A DNA stretch of 64,000 bases from an uncultured Roseiflexaceae bacterium. GTDB taxonomy: Bacteria; Chloroflexota; Chloroflexia; Chloroflexales; Roseiflexaceae. The DNA is taken from contig CALJIC010000280.1 of NCBI GenBank assembly GCA_937974195.1, positions 70,112 to 134,111 of the forward strand, in the 5' to 3' direction. Below the pieces are notes generated by a model. That model was given only the letters and a program-made list of their open reading frames with translations, had not been told where the DNA came from and searched no databases. The translations under genes and the position numbers were made by a program. Positions 22,273 to 29,724 of this stretch are shown here, piece after piece (within the stretch, counting starts at the first letter, position 1; each line of letters begins with the position of its first letter).

Positions 22273-24339
22273 TCAGCCGTGTGCGGCGCCGTCGCTCACG
22301 CCGCTCGTATGCGCGAGCGCAATGCGGCGCTCACGAACCGCGCGAATCGTCTCGGCCGTGCCTTCGCCGTATGCCAGCAGCGCCTCGAGCGCCTGCTCCC
22401 GTAGCCGCAGCAGCGTCAGCGCCGTCGTGGGCGAGAGCCAGGACTCGTTGGGCACTGCGCCGTTCACCAGGTCCAGCGCGGCGCGCGGGTCATTGCGGCG
22501 CAGCGCCGCATTGGCGTCCTCGCACGCCTGGAGCGCAGCCCGCTCGTGCGCGAGCCCGGCCTCGATGCGCTCCTCGACCGCGGCCCAGTCGGTGGGTGGC
22601 GCCGCGGCCGCCACCGTCGCCAGGTCCTGCATGAGCTCGTTGAGCCGGCTGCGCGCCTCAGCCCAGCGGTTGTCCGCCAGCAGCGCCTCGAGCGCAGCCC
22701 ACTGCGCCTGCGCCTCAGCCTTCAGCGCGCTGAAGCGGTCGGGCGTCCGCTCGACGGCTCTGCGCGCCAGCTCGAGCAGCCGTCCATCCCGGCGCTCGCG
22801 CCAGGGGAGGCGCAGCACGCTCAGCGCGCGCTCGGTCTCGCCCGATGCGACCAGCCGCTCGCCGCGCTCCAGCGCGCCCTGCACGGTTGCCAGCGTCGAG
22901 ACCGTGCGCACCTGCTCCTGTGCCCGCGCCTGGGCCAGCCGCTCGCGAAGCTGCGCCGGGGTGCGTGCGACGCCGTCGTGCCACACCAGATCCCCCTGCT
23001 CGACGGACGCGTACGTCTGCCAAGCCACCTGCCCGTCGCCGCCGACCGTCGCGGTGGCGAGCGGGAGCAGGACCGGCACCAGCTCGCCCGCGTTGGCCGC
23101 GGCGCCGTCCAGCAGCGCCAGCTCGGCCACCAGGCGCCGCCCGATCGCCTCGAGCACATCCAGGCGCAGCACCACATCGAACGCGGCGCACGTATCGCGC
23201 AGCGCATCGTCGCGGCGCCCCTCGTACATATAGGCCCCTGGCTGCGCCGCGTAGCCCGCGAAGCGCGCGACCGTCTCGGCGGCGGTGCGCGCGTGGAGCG
23301 TCGTGATCACGGCGTGGCCCGAGAGGGCGAGCGCGAGGATGGCGCCCGCCTCGCTCCCGCGCGTCTCGCCCGGCAGCAGCAGCCCGGGCGTCTGGCGCAG
23401 CGCCTCGCGCGCGGCGCGCCCGAACGCTTGCGGGTCGCGCTGGGTGTCCACGAGCTCGCGCGTCCACGCCGCGCGGGCCCGGATGCCGATCTCCAGCGTG
23501 TGGTCCTCGATCGTGATGATGTGCGGCGTGTCGGGCCAGGAGTTCGCCAGCGCCTCGAGCATCGCCGTCTTGCCGGTGCCGGTGCGCCCGGCGATCAGGA
23601 ACGAGCAGCGCGCGTGGCACAGCAGCCGCAGGATATTCGCGACCGGCTGATCGACGGTGCCGCGCGCCAGCAGGTCCTCGACCCCCCACGCCTCGCGCCG
23701 GCCGCGGCGGATGCAGACCAGCACGCCGTCCGGCTCGGCGATGCGCGGGTGGATGCTGACGTGAACGCGGGTGCCGTGCGCCACCGGCAGCGTCTCCTGC
23801 GGGTGCGCGGCGTCCAGCTGCACCCCCAGGGCCGAGGCGAGCTGCACGGCGCGGCTGCGTACCTCCGCGCTGCTGGCGAAGCGCTCCGGGACGGCGACGA
23901 ACGGCCGGCCGGCCTCCTGCACCAGGATCGTGCAGTTGTTGATCTTGACCTCGTTGACCAGCGGGTCGTCGAGGTAGCGCTGGGCCGGCCCCCAGCCGAG
24001 CGTCGCCGCGAACAGCTCCAGGAGCGTCTCGGCGTCGTCTGGCACGGCCGCGAGCGGCCCGCCCGTGCGCCGGTCGGCCGCCACTGCGGCGCGCAGCGCG
24101 TCGATCACGCGGCTGTTGCGCTCGACCGGCGGCGCGAATGGGTCGAGGTGTGTGCGCCGGCCATCTCGGTCGAAGGCGGCCAGCAGCGCATCGCGGACCG
24201 CCTGCAGCACCTGCGGGTCGCTCACCGCCTCGCGGCGCGGCTGATGCGCCCCCGGCGCGGCCGAGAGATCCCCGCCGATCTCGTCCGGCAGGTCGAGGAT
24301 CGACCGGTACGGCGGAGTGTTCGCAGCTGTCGCGGTCAT
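22273..24339 (-). CDS. tadA: TadA/CpaF-type secretion ATPase with long C-terminal helical extension
   Basis: A 688-aa ATPase. The N-terminal domain ('YLDDPLVNEVKINNCTILVQ') and core follow the GspE/VirB11/CpaF family: Walker A 'AGRTGTGKTAML' (Lys257), Asp box 'IITIEDHTLEIG', Walker B-like 'TPGLLLPGETRGSEA' and the His box 'GHAVITTLHARTA'. Normal CpaF ends near residue 450. Here a further 230 or so residues are rich in Ala, Glu, Arg and Leu and probably form coiled coil or TPR-like helices. It would drive Tad pilus or pseudopilus assembly. The ATG at 24339 overlaps the ParA-like stop as ATGA; GAGGTG lies upstream. A much longer in-frame ORF reaching 25467 is rejected because it runs over the ParA gene. 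Confidence 0.88.
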   Translation of the reverse strand: MTATAANTPPYRSILDLPDEIGGDLSAAPGAHQPRREAVSDPQVLQAVRDALLAAFDRDGRRTHLDPFAPPVERNSRVIDALRAAVAADRRTGGPLAAVPDDAETLLELFAATLGWGPAQRYLDDPLVNEVKINNCTILVQEAGRPFVAVPERFASSAEVRSRAVQLASALGVQLDAAHPQETLPVAHGTRVHVSIHPRIAEPDGVLVCIRRGRREAWGVEDLLARGTVDQPVANILRLLCHARCSFLIAGRTGTGKTAMLEALANSWPDTPHIITIEDHTLEIGIRARAAWTRELVDTQRDPQAFGRAAREALRQTPGLLLPGETRGSEAGAILALALSGHAVITTLHARTAAETVARFAGYAAQPGAYMYEGRRDDALRDTCAAFDVVLRLDVLEAIGRRLVAELALLDGAAANAGELVPVLLPLATATVGGDGQVAWQTYASVEQGDLVWHDGVARTPAQLRERLAQARAQEQVRTVSTLATVQGALERGERLVASGETERALSVLRLPWRERRDGRLLELARRAVERTPDRFSALKAEAQAQWAALEALLADNRWAEARSRLNELMQDLATVAAAAPPTDWAAVEERIEAGLAHERAALQACEDANAALRRNDPRAALDLVNGAVPNESWLSPTTALTLLRLREQALEALLAYGEGTAETIRAVRERRIALAHTSGVSDGAAHG

Positions 24340-25628
24340 ACGCGCACCTCGCCTGCTTCGATCTGCCGCAGCGGCGCGCCGGCGCCGGAGTCGACCGCGA
24401 TGCGCTCGCCGCGCAGGCGCTGCCACAGCGAGGAGCGCGGCATCGGGCGCGGCGGGCGGAGGCCCACCTGGGCGCACAGCCGGTCGACAAGCTGGTGGGC
24501 GCCGCGTGACAGGCGGCTGTGCGGCGCGACGTCCAGCGGGGACAGGTAGCGGTCCCCCTCCTCGTCGGCGATGCTCACCTGGCGCGGGGCGCGCGGCAGC
24601 CGACCGAGCGTGAGCGCGCGCGGGAAGTGGCGCGCGAACAGCGGCGCGACCTGGTCGACCGTCGCGGTCACGCCGCGCTCGGGGTCCATGAACAGCAGGA
24701 AGCAGCGGTCTGTCAGGTCGCGGTCGGCCACGGCGCTCTGCAGCGCGCGCAGCATGTTCCCCGCGCCCGCGCGCTCCTTCCGGCCGGGCGGGGTCGGCAG
24801 CACGACCCAGCCGCCGTCGCGGGCGCACAGGATCGCGTACGGCCGCTTCTTGATCTCCGGCCCCGTGTCGAGCAGCACGACGTCGTACTCGCTCAGCCCG
24901 CGCACCCCCTGCATCAGCGCGAGCCACTCCGAGCGCTGCAGGTCGCGCGCGTCGGTGGTCTCCTCCGACCCGAGCAGAAAGTCGATGCCGCTCGCCTCGT
25001 GGTGGTAGATGTAGCGGCGAATGTTGTGCGGCGCCCATGCGGCCTGGTCCGCTGCGCCGCGCGCCGCATCGCCGGCGATGTGCAGGTAGGACGGGAAGCC
25101 GGACGGGATGCGGAAGGTCGGCACCAGGCCCGAGTTGGAGAGATCGCCGTCGACGACCAGCACTCGCAGCCCGCGCCGCCGCATGCCTTCCGCGAGCAGC
25201 GCCACCACCAGCGACTTGCCGATGCCGCCCTTGGCGCCGGCCACCGCGATCGTGACCTGCTCGCGCGATGGCCGGGCTCTCCTGCCGAGCTGCTGCGCGA
25301 TCCACGCGGCGAGCGGCTCGGCTTCGTGCTGGTGGGTGAAGGAGAGGCCCGCGTCCGTGAAGTCGTCGCTCTGCGCCACCGCCGCGCCCCGCACCCCCGC
25401 CAGGGCCGGGATGCCGAGCGCCTGCGCGCGCCGGACGACCTCCCACAGCTCCTGCGGCGAGCCGCACACATCCTCGACGTAGACCGCCTGCGGCGGGCGG
25501 GTGCTGCCCAGGATGTGCAGCGCCCGCGCCAGCGAGGGCGCGCTGAGCACCTCGAGCCCGTCGTATCCGCAGAGGGCCGCGCCCAGCCCAGGGACCGCGC
25601 TCACGATCAGTAGCTCCGTAGTCGTCAT
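24336..25628 (-). CDS. tadZ: TadZ/CpaE-like ParA-family ATPase
   Basis: A 430-aa protein. The first 110 residues look like an atypical receiver domain ('TELLIVSAVPGLGAALCGY', 'PPQAVYVEDVCGSPQELWEVV', 'ALGIPALAGV'), as in TadZ/CpaE. A ParA/MinD ATPase follows: deviant Walker A 'AGAKGGIGKSLVV' (Lys133, Lys138), then 'VLVVDGDLSNSG' and 'YDVVLLDTGPEIKK'. TadZ proteins localise the pilus machine to the pole or membrane. The C-terminal 90 residues resemble an unassigned tail. AAGGAGG sits 5 nt before ATG 25628; upstream in-frame starts are rejected. The stop overlaps the following tadA start, which suggests coupled translation. Confidence 0.88.
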   Translation of the reverse strand: MTTTELLIVSAVPGLGAALCGYDGLEVLSAPSLARALHILGSTRPPQAVYVEDVCGSPQELWEVVRRAQALGIPALAGVRGAAVAQSDDFTDAGLSFTHQHEAEPLAAWIAQQLGRRARPSREQVTIAVAGAKGGIGKSLVVALLAEGMRRRGLRVLVVDGDLSNSGLVPTFRIPSGFPSYLHIAGDAARGAADQAAWAPHNIRRYIYHHEASGIDFLLGSEETTDARDLQRSEWLALMQGVRGLSEYDVVLLDTGPEIKKRPYAILCARDGGWVVLPTPPGRKERAGAGNMLRALQSAVADRDLTDRCFLLFMDPERGVTATVDQVAPLFARHFPRALTLGRLPRAPRQVSIADEEGDRYLSPLDVAPHSRLSRGAHQLVDRLCAQVGLRPPRPMPRSSLWQRLRGERIAVDSGAGAPLRQIEAGEVRV

Positions 25629-25701
25629 GCAGCCTCCTTGTGCTTCTCTCACGTATTGCTTCGGCGAGTGACTCGGTCGCGCCGCGCGCCCCCGAGATCC
25701 G

Positions 25702-26856
25702 TTACAGGCTGCCGCGCCCCCAGTCGCCCTGCACCCAGCCGGCGCGGCGCGTCTCGTCGCTGTCGGGGTCATAGGCGAGCAGAACGTGGGTCGGGTAGCG
25801 GTCGCCGCTGTGGCCGCCTGCCCCCAGCGGCAGCACCTCCTCGATGCGCCCGACGCGCCGGCGCCCGCCGTACCGGCCGATATGCGCCACGAGCAGCGGC
25901 ACCGCGCCGGAGGCGATCAGCCCGCGCACGACGGCCGGCGGGGCCTCGCCGGCCTCGCAGGCCATGCGCTCGAGGTTCTTGAGCGCCACCTGCGGCTCGG
26001 GCGCGTGGATCGTGCCCACGCCAGGGTGCCCCGTCGCCGCCCCCTGCAGGAGCGCCAGCGCCTCCGCGCCGCGGACCTCGCCGACGGCGATCAGGTCCGG
26101 GCGCTGGCGGAGCGCGAAGCGCACGCACTCGACGAAGGAGAGGCCGCTGCGCAGAACCTCCATCGCGACGCCGTCCGGCAGCGCCGGCAGCTCCGATGCC
26201 TCCTCGATCACCACGACACGCTTCTCCTCGCCGATGGCTGCCAGCAGCGCCGCGGCCAGCGTCGTCTTGCCGCTGCCGGTGCCCCCGGCGATCAGGATCG
26301 AGACGCCCGCGCGGACCGCCTCGAGGAGCAGGTCGGCCGCCTCGCGCGCCAGCACGCCCTCCAGCACCAGGTCGTCGAGCGTGCGCCAGCGCCGCGGCAG
26401 GATGCGCAGGGCGATGGTGCGCCCGTCCGGCGAGGCTGGCGGGCGCGTGACGGCGAAGCGCAGCCGCCGGTCCGCTGTGCCCAGCACCGCGTGGCCTGGC
26501 CAGCCGCCGTACTCCTCATCGATTGCGCCGCCGCGCACCAGCAGCTGGCGCTGGGCGAAGCTGATCCATCCCTCGTGGACCTGGACGCCGGTCGGCAGAC
26601 GCGTGCCGCGCTCGACGGTCACGACCGGCCGGAGCGGGCCGTTGATGAAGATGTCCGTGACTGCCGGCTCGTCCAGCCAGGGCTCGAGCGGCCCGTACCA
26701 GGCGGCGCCGTCGAGATGCAGCAGCGCCAGTTCGTCCAGGCCGAGCGCGGCCAGAGTCTGCTCGGGCGGAAGCGACCAGTCGATCGCGCGCTCGCGTACG
26801 GCGGTGCGGAGGCGTTCGAGCAGCGCATCGTCGAAGTGGGTGGGCAGGTCCAACAT
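25702..26856 (-). CDS. VirB11/CpaF-type secretion ATPase (second copy)
   Basis: A 384-aa ATPase of normal VirB11/CpaF length. The N-terminal domain ends in 'AVTDIFINGPLRPVVTVERG'. Walker A is 'AGGTGSGKTTLAAAL' (Lys197), followed by 'RVVVIEEASELPAL', Walker B 'RPDLIAVGEVRGAEAL' and the His box 'GHPGVGTIHAPEP'. This subfamily forms hexameric rings that power pilus or type IV secretion. It is clearly diverged from the 688-aa ATPase two genes downstream. One may serve the pseudopilus and the other the T4SS channel, but the sequence does not show which. ATG 26856 with GGAG 7 nt upstream is preferred over GTG 26871, which overlaps the CpaB stop. Confidence 0.9.
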   Translation of the reverse strand: MLDLPTHFDDALLERLRTAVRERAIDWSLPPEQTLAALGLDELALLHLDGAAWYGPLEPWLDEPAVTDIFINGPLRPVVTVERGTRLPTGVQVHEGWISFAQRQLLVRGGAIDEEYGGWPGHAVLGTADRRLRFAVTRPPASPDGRTIALRILPRRWRTLDDLVLEGVLAREAADLLLEAVRAGVSILIAGGTGSGKTTLAAALLAAIGEEKRVVVIEEASELPALPDGVAMEVLRSGLSFVECVRFALRQRPDLIAVGEVRGAEALALLQGAATGHPGVGTIHAPEPQVALKNLERMACEAGEAPPAVVRGLIASGAVPLLVAHIGRYGGRRRVGRIEEVLPLGAGGHSGDRYPTHVLLAYDPDSDETRRAGWVQGDWGRGSL

Positions 26857-26867
26857 AGCAAGCTCCT

Positions 26868-27761
26868 TCACCGGGCGTCCGGCTCCTGCTCAGCCTCTGT
26901 CGCGACGGCCGGCCGCGGCGCGCCAGGGATGGCGCCCGCGCCCAGCGTCGTCTCCGCTGACGGCGCGCTCTCGGCGGCCGAGGGATCGTGCGGCTCCGGC
27001 TGTGCGCTCTCGGCGGGGACCGGGGCGGCCAGCCGCGTGAGGTCGATGTGCGCGGCGTCGAGCGGCTGCAGCTGCGGCAGCGGTTCCGACCCCGCGCCGT
27101 AGCGCTCGCCCCACAGCTGGACGCCGGCAGCTTGGAGCGCCCAGACCGCGTGGGCCTGGTAGGGCGTCACCTCCAGGTAAGCGACGCCGGACTCGATGTA
27201 CAGCACCGGGACGCCGGTCAGGAAGCGGCACGCGAAGGCCTGCTCGCCGCGCGCCGGCGGCAGCTCGCCGTCGGGCGGGTTGCAGAGCGCCGGATCGTCG
27301 GCGATGAAGCCGATGTTCACCCGGTCGCGGTCGTTCAGCGGGCCGATCGACGCGACGGAGAAGGGCAGCGGCACGGCGTTACGCGCGAGCCGGCGGCCGT
27401 TCGGATACACCGGCTGGTCGGGCGGGCTGTCGAGCAGCATCCCCGGCTGCAGCAGGTCGTTCGGGCCGATCTCGCGCGCCGCCCAGCGGCCCACGGCGCC
27501 GGCCATGTCGCTCATGCCGGCCAGCTGCGCCGGGCGGTGCAGGGGCAGCTCGACGAAGCCGACGTCCTCCGCCGTGATCTGCCGGCCGTAGGGCACCGGC
27601 CGCAGGGCGATGAGCACCCGCTCGGTGCGCCGGCTCTCGAGGAAGCCGTAGGCCGCTGCGCTGAGCGCCACGATCAGCCCAAGGGTGAGCAGCAGCGCGG
27701 GTGCGACGTTCGGCCGGCGCGGGTTGAGCGCCTGGCTGAGTGGTTGTGATCTGAGTGTCAT
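26868..27761 (-). CDS. cpaB: CpaB/RcpC-like protein with SAF domain
   Basis: 297 aa with one N-terminal TM helix ('APALLLTLGLIVALSAAAYGFL') and a SAF domain ('ALRPVPYGRQITAEDVGFVELPLHRP', then 'AAREIGPNDLLQPGML'). A second beta-rich region 'NAVPLPFSVASIGPLNDRDRVNI' is followed by 'GVAYLEVTPYQAHAVWALQAAG'. The layout matches Flp pilus CpaB/RcpC, which in diderms works with the secretin. No secretin gene is present here. The C-terminal 50 residues are Pro/Ala/Glu-rich and low in complexity. GAGGAG precedes the ATG. Confidence 0.82.
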   Translation of the reverse strand: MTLRSQPLSQALNPRRPNVAPALLLTLGLIVALSAAAYGFLESRRTERVLIALRPVPYGRQITAEDVGFVELPLHRPAQLAGMSDMAGAVGRWAAREIGPNDLLQPGMLLDSPPDQPVYPNGRRLARNAVPLPFSVASIGPLNDRDRVNIGFIADDPALCNPPDGELPPARGEQAFACRFLTGVPVLYIESGVAYLEVTPYQAHAVWALQAAGVQLWGERYGAGSEPLPQLQPLDAAHIDLTRLAAPVPAESAQPEPHDPSAAESAPSAETTLGAGAIPGAPRPAVATEAEQEPDAR

Positions 27762-27801
27762 GCTGTTTCTCCTCGGCTCTAGGCGCCCACGGCGCCGGCT
27801 G

Positions 27802-28440
27802 TTACGGAGCGACGGTGTCGAGCGTTTCCGCGGCGTCGATCTGCGGCGTCCACACGCCCCAGCCGAGCAGGCCGAGCATCTTGGGGCGAACGGTCGCGCA
27901 GACCAGCGGTGTCGGCGAACTCACCGGCGGCTGGTTGGGGAAGGTGCAGCTTCCGCCCGCCGGGTGGATGGTCCAGGTGATGCGCGCCACGAGCTCTTCG
28001 GGCGTCTCGGCCAGGCCGCGCACCCCAGCGAGGTTGCGCCGGGCCACAGCGCAGCCGACGGCGCGTGCGCTGCGGGGCGGGGCATCGGCGCAGCCGACGC
28101 GCGTCGGCTGGGGCTCACCCGCCAGCCGGTGCGTGTTCGCTGCGAACCCGGCGTAGTCGAAGCTCTGGACGGCTGAGCGGGTTGCCTGCTGCAGCGCGTC
28201 TTCGAGCATCGCGCGCTCCAGGAAGCGCTCGCCGATCTCGATCGAGGTCATGAGCAGCGCGCCGAGAAATGGGAGCAGCACGGCGACGAGCGCGAGCGAC
28301 TGGCCCGGGTGCGCCCGGATGACCTGGGCTCGTTCGCTCACGCTGCTCGGGGCCAGCCGCCCCAGCCACGCCTGCGACGGTCGTGCGCGGCCGTGTGCCC
28401 GCTTCAGCGTTGTGCGCGGAGTTGTTGCTCGATAGTTCAT
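27802..28440 (-). CDS. TadE/TadG-like pseudopilin (longer form)
   Basis: A 212-aa protein. A basic N-terminal region of about 45 residues precedes 'HPGQSLALVAVLLPFLGALLMTSIEIG', the TadE/TadG-type pattern of Gly-Gln, a hydrophobic helix and an acidic residue. The helix is followed by 'AMLEDALQQATRSAVQSFDYAGF' and an extracellular domain with several Cys residues. It is a probable minor pseudopilin processed or inserted with the Tad machine. The expected Glu5-like position after the Gly-Gln is Leu-Ala-Leu here, so classical prepilin cleavage is uncertain. It sits second in the operon. Confidence 0.65.
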   Translation of the reverse strand: MNYRATTPRTTLKRAHGRARPSQAWLGRLAPSSVSERAQVIRAHPGQSLALVAVLLPFLGALLMTSIEIGERFLERAMLEDALQQATRSAVQSFDYAGFAANTHRLAGEPQPTRVGCADAPPRSARAVGCAVARRNLAGVRGLAETPEELVARITWTIHPAGGSCTFPNQPPVSSPTPLVCATVRPKMLGLLGWGVWTPQIDAAETLDTVAP

Positions 28441-28473
28441 GAGTCACCTGCAGTCCTGTTCGTTGTCGCTGCG

Positions 28474-28965
28474 CTACTGCTGGTCCCGTTCGGCGGCGCG
28501 TGTGGCGCTGATGTCGGCCCGGATGCGGTCGAAGGGGCCGATCGGCGCCCAGGGCGTATCGTCGTACTGGATGCGCACGGTGATCGCGTCGTACCGGCGG
28601 CAGCGCGAGACGGCTTGGCCCTCCGCGTTGCGGCAGGTCACCGTCATCGTCGCCCGCGCCGCGCTCGTGCCCATCCCGCCGTCGAGGATCAGGCGCGCGC
28701 TCTCTGCCACCTGCCCCGGCGCGGTGGCGAGACCACCGTCCGGCCCATCCGGCCCGCCGAGCAGCGCGGCCTGGTGCGCGGCGGCGCGGACCGCCTGCGC
28801 CACCGTGTACTGCGTCATCAGGATCTGCATGACGGTGATGGCCCCGAACACGAGCAGCAGCAGGATCAGCATCACGATCGTCATCTCGACCATCGCCTGG
28901 CCGTGTGTGCTGGCCGCGCGGATCTCTTTAAAACTGGTTATGAGGCGCGTGTATCCTGGCTGCAA
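28474..28965 (-). CDS. TadE-like pseudopilin (first gene of the Tad-T4SS block)
   Basis: The core 'THGQAMVEMTIVMLILLLLVFGAITVMQIL' (read in two parts) is the standard TadE motif: GQ-x-x-VE followed by a 20-residue hydrophobic helix. The extracellular part includes 'ITVRIQYDDTPWAPIGPF'. Start choice is difficult. The only close ATG (28893) begins after the GQ, cutting the conserved motif. A TTG at 28965 would give about 163 aa with a basic leader ('YTRLITSFKEIRAAS'), so it is used here despite a weak ribosome-binding site. It is divergent from the CAP-domain gene at 29002, leaving only 36 bp between the starts. Confidence 0.68.
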   Translation of the reverse strand: MQPGYTRLITSFKEIRAASTHGQAMVEMTIVMLILLLLVFGAITVMQILMTQYTVAQAVRAAAHQAALLGGPDGPDGGLATAPGQVAESARLILDGGMGTSAARATMTVTCRNAEGQAVSRCRRYDAITVRIQYDDTPWAPIGPFDRIRADISATRAAERDQQ

Positions 28966-29001
28966 TCTGCCCGTTTCACGGCGCTGCCAGGAGGCCCCCG
29001 T

Positions 29002-29658
29002 ATGATGATCCGCCACACTCTGATCCGCTCGCTCGCTGCGCTGCTGCTCTGCTCCAACCTGGCGCTGCTCGGCGGGGTACTTGCCGCCGACGGCGAGCTG
29101 CTGCCGGCGGCCTACCTCCCGCTTGTGAGTAACGGCAAGGAGCCCACGGCGCGCCAGCCGACTCCCACCACCAGGCCGACCACTGTGCCGACCGTTCAGC
29201 CCACGCAGCCGCCGCTGGGCGGGGTGTGCTTCGATGGTGTCACGGTGAACGCCGCAGCCTGTGAGGACGAGATCATTCGGCTCGTGAACCTCGAGCGGCA
29301 GCGGGCCGGGTGCCCGCCCGCCGTGCGCGACGAGCGGCTCATGATCGGTGCGCGCAACTGGAGCCGCTACATGCTGGAGCACGGCATCTACGAGCACAGT
29401 CCGCTCGGCTGGTACGAGCGACCGGAGAACGGCGGCTACCCGAACGGAGCGGGCGAGAACATCGCTGGCTCTGGTTTGCCTGAAGACATCGTGGTTGGCT
29501 GGATGAGTAGCTCTGCCCACCGCAACCTCATCCTGTCCTGTTACCGCTCCGATCCCAGCGACCCGATCAACTACAATCCGCATGCGACGTATGAAATCGG
29601 TGTGGGCTATGTCCCGAACGGGTTCGTAACCCTCGCCCTTGATCCACTGGGAAGCTGA
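29002..29658 (+). CDS. Secreted CAP/SCP-domain protein
   Basis: A 218-aa exported protein. Its signal peptide ('IRSLAALLLCSNLALLGGVLAA') is followed by a Pro/Thr-rich linker ('PTPTTRPTTVPTVQPTQPP'). The CAP/SCP-PR1 domain at about residues 85-215 shows 'DEIIRLVNLERQRAGCPPAV', 'MIGARNWSRYMLEHGIYEHS', 'GAGENIA' and 'VVGWMSSSAHRNLIL', the four usual CAP signatures including the putative cavity His and Glu residues. Bacterial CAP proteins are secreted or surface proteins of mostly unknown function. GGAGG precedes ATG 29002. It is divergent from the Tad-T4SS operon and may share its control region. Confidence 0.88.
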   Translation: MMIRHTLIRSLAALLLCSNLALLGGVLAADGELLPAAYLPLVSNGKEPTARQPTPTTRPTTVPTVQPTQPPLGGVCFDGVTVNAAACEDEIIRLVNLERQRAGCPPAVRDERLMIGARNWSRYMLEHGIYEHSPLGWYERPENGGYPNGAGENIAGSGLPEDIVVGWMSSSAHRNLILSCYRSDPSDPINYNPHATYEIGVGYVPNGFVTLALDPLGS

Positions 29659-29661
29659 GTT

Positions 29662-29696
29662 GTTCATCCTTCGATCTCCTTGACGGGAGGGTGAAC
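29662..29696. terminator. Hairpin between convergent genes
   Basis: GTTCATCCTTC (29662-29672) can pair with GGGAGGGTGAAC (29685-29696), allowing two G-U pairs. It lies in the 66-bp gap between the CAP-domain gene and the convergent surface-protein gene and could stop transcription from either side. Confidence 0.5.
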
Positions 29697-29724
29697 TCCG
29701 AAGCGCTTCTGCCGTCGTCCCGTA

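Noticed and set aside
22273..25467. 1064-aa minus-strand ORF covering the TadA gene and much of the ParA gene
   Set aside because: The in-frame extension beyond 24339 is Arg/Ala-rich junk lying over the ParA-like coding frame; the real start has a ribosome-binding site at 24339.
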